Below are positions 6,667-7,825 of a stretch of 7,825 nucleotides of DNA, one piece after another. Source of the DNA: Nitrosopumilaceae archaeon. GTDB taxonomy: Archaea > Thermoproteota > Nitrososphaeria > Nitrososphaerales > Nitrosopumilaceae. The translations under genes and the position numbers were made by a program. The notes under the pieces were generated by a model. That model saw only the letters and a program-made list of their open reading frames with translations, ran no database searches and had not been told where the DNA came from. The DNA lies in assembly GCA_021296165.1 (NCBI GenBank), contig JAGWAW010000130.1, positions 1 to 7,825 on the forward strand, written 5' to 3'. The stretch's first letter is position 1; each line of letters begins with the position of its first letter.

Positions 6667-6674
6667 TTCATATT
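6667..6674 (+). promoter_or_regulatory. TATA-like box of hemB
   Basis: TTCATATT is centred 26.5 nt before the GTG at 6697. It supports that GTG as both translation start and approximate transcription start, and argues against the long upstream extension of the frame. Confidence 0.5.
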
Positions 6675-6696
6675 CCTTCACACTGCGCCGCAAACC

Positions 6697-7668
6697 GTGC
6701 AGTTTCCAGTGCGCCGCCTGCGTCGCCTGCGCAAATCCGAAAGCATGCGCAGGCTTATGAGCGAGACACGGGTCACCAGAGATGACCTGGTATACCCAAT
6801 ACTCGTGCAGGAGGGACTGGATGGACGCCGGCCGGTCGGTCCCATGGATGGATTCTATCGCATATCCGTAGACCTGCTGGAGGATGAGCTCGGCGAGGCA
6901 CACGATCTTGGGATACGGGCCGTCATGCTGTCCGGCATACCCGAACACAAGGACGAGGCAGGAACTTCCGCATACGCGAAAGACGGCATAGTGCAGCAGG
7001 CGGTGGCCAAGGCACGCCGTTACCGGTCTGACATGGCGATAATGGCCGATGTTTGCCTGTGCCAGTATACGGCCATGGGGCACTGCGGCATATACAAAAA
7101 CGGCACCGTAGACAACGACCTGAGCACCCCGCTCTTGGGCAAGGTGGCCGCCAGTCTGGCCGAAGCCGGCGTTGACGTGGTGTCACCATCGGCCATGATG
7201 GACGGGCAGGTAGCGGCCATCCGCGCCGCGCTGGACCAGAGCGGACACCAGAACGTGGCCATAATGGCCCAAACGGCAAAGCACATGTCGGCGCTGTACT
7301 CACCCTTCCGGGAAGCAGCCCACTGTGCCCCACTGTTTAAGGATCGTAATGAGTACCAAGTACCCTACACCAACCCGCGTGAAGTCATGGCCGAGGTCGA
7401 GTCAGACATAGAAGAGGGCGCCGATATCGTAATGATAAAACCTGCCATGATGTACCTGGATCTAGTATACGAGGCGCGCCGACGGTTTACTGCTCCCGTG
7501 GCGGTGTACAACGTATCCGGCGAGTATGCCATGGTGCATGCGGCCCACTCCAAAGGATACATAGACGGCGCAGAGGCCACCTTGGAGATACTTGGTTGTA
7601 TAAAGCGCGCTGGCGCCGACATAATAATAACATACTCTGCCAAGGAAGCGGCCAGGATGCTGCCTTAA
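6697..7668 (+). CDS. hemB: Porphobilinogen synthase (delta-aminolevulinate dehydratase)
   Basis: Condenses two 5-aminolevulinate molecules to porphobilinogen, the second shared step of haem, sirohaem and cobalamin synthesis; cytoplasmic, usually an octamer. The 323 residues match the family length from the GTG at 6697, which directly precedes the typical start FPVRRLRRLRKSESMRRLMSET. Landmarks: DVCLCQYTAMGHCG (118-131) with the metal cysteines C120, C122 and C130; PSAMMDGQVAAIR (164-176); the substrate-site lysine K195 in AQTAKHMSA; K248, the Schiff-base lysine, in MIKPAMMYLDL; and YNVSGEYAM (271-279). Unusual: MGHC for the common HGHC, YSPFR for YGPFR, and KDRNEYQ where GDRxxYQ is typical. 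Catalytic residues remain, so it is probably active. Sixteen of 18 Ile codons are ATA, like the other core genes. No other hem gene is visible in the window. Confidence 0.95.
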   Translation: MQFPVRRLRRLRKSESMRRLMSETRVTRDDLVYPILVQEGLDGRRPVGPMDGFYRISVDLLEDELGEAHDLGIRAVMLSGIPEHKDEAGTSAYAKDGIVQQAVAKARRYRSDMAIMADVCLCQYTAMGHCGIYKNGTVDNDLSTPLLGKVAASLAEAGVDVVSPSAMMDGQVAAIRAALDQSGHQNVAIMAQTAKHMSALYSPFREAAHCAPLFKDRNEYQVPYTNPREVMAEVESDIEEGADIVMIKPAMMYLDLVYEARRRFTAPVAVYNVSGEYAMVHAAHSKGYIDGAEATLEILGCIKRAGADIIITYSAKEAARMLP

Positions 7669-7704
7669 ACAGTTAATGAAAAAGGGTTCCTCCCGCAAAG
7701 ACGG

Positions 7705-7825
7705 GTGATTGATCCAAATGCCTCAAATCTGGCCCAAAAGCTGATCCAGACAGGTGTACGACGGCCATTCGGCGGCGTTTTGGAACAATATGCGGCAAAG
7801 TCCGACCAGAACCGGGGCATGCATC
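7705..7825 (+). CDS. Probable N-terminus of an unidentified gene, cut by the right edge
   Basis: From a GTG at 7705 the frame stays open to the window end (40 codons), beginning VIDPNASNLAQKLIQTGVRR and continuing PFGGVLEQYAAKSDQ. It reads like a genuine soluble protein but is not recognised. It lies 36 bp after the hemB stop, in the same direction and frame. A TATA-like TTAATGAA (7673-7680) is centred 28.5 nt upstream of the GTG, matching the spacing of the other genes here. The two Ile codons are ATT and ATC, a weak point. The opposite-strand frame (ending at 7670) is also open but rich in Arg, Trp and Phe, as shadow frames usually are. Confidence 0.45.
   Translation, partial: MIDPNASNLAQKLIQTGVRRPFGGVLEQYAAKSDQNRGMH

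Noticed and set aside
6370..6696. 109-codon N-terminal extension of HemB, beginning ATIRARGPRYRQKAW
   Set aside because: HemB homology starts exactly at the GTG 6697 with the normal family length, and a TATA-like box precedes that GTG. A faint likeness to integrase N-termini was too weak to keep.
7692..7705. CCCG/CGGG hairpin after hemB as a terminator
   Set aside because: Four-base stem with no following T-run, and it overlaps the likely start of the next gene.

Overview
The window looks like chromosomal DNA from a GC-rich archaeon, most likely a group I.1a thaumarchaeon (Nitrososphaerota) close to the sponge symbiont Cenarchaeum symbiosum. The assignment is by inference, with no search behind it. 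It rests on four things: heavy ATA use for Ile in the core genes, TATA-like boxes about 27 nt before start codons with almost no leader, tight GTG-started operons, and protein families of archaeal type (THUMP/COG1818 protein, short Sua5/YrdC, metal-site HemB).

Layout: (1) 1-2637, minus strand: an HD-domain protein with a GNAT-like C-terminal half, overlapping by 28 bp the start of a GlcD-type FAD-linked oxidase that runs off the left edge. (2) 2638-2881: divergent promoter region with a TATA-like box for each direction and a nested inverted repeat between them. (3) 2882-3993, plus strand: a translationally coupled pair, Sua5/YrdC (threonylcarbamoyl-AMP synthase) and a THUMP-domain RNA-binding protein; both point to tRNA modification. 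(4) 3994-6696: a loosely packed accessory stretch. Its only confident gene is a short-chain dehydrogenase whose Ile codon use (7 ATC, 5 ATT, 3 ATA) differs sharply from the flanking core genes, suggesting acquisition from bacteria. Behind it lies about 650 bp with no convincing gene, holding two identical 36-bp direct repeats 37 bp apart (CRISPR-like geometry), a strong GC hairpin and a perfect 14-bp palindrome. A doubtful 80-residue ORF follows. (5) 6697-7668, plus strand: HemB (porphobilinogen synthase), with the metal cysteines and both active-site lysines but several changes at usually conserved positions. (6) 7705-7825: a probable gene start cut by the right edge.

The core genes serve housekeeping roles (t6A synthesis, tRNA binding, tetrapyrrole synthesis, hydroxy-acid oxidation) and are not obviously one pathway. 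The most unusual item is the repeat pair in the accessory stretch. It has the dimensions of a minimal CRISPR array, but no cas gene, leader or third repeat is visible, so it is offered as a candidate only.
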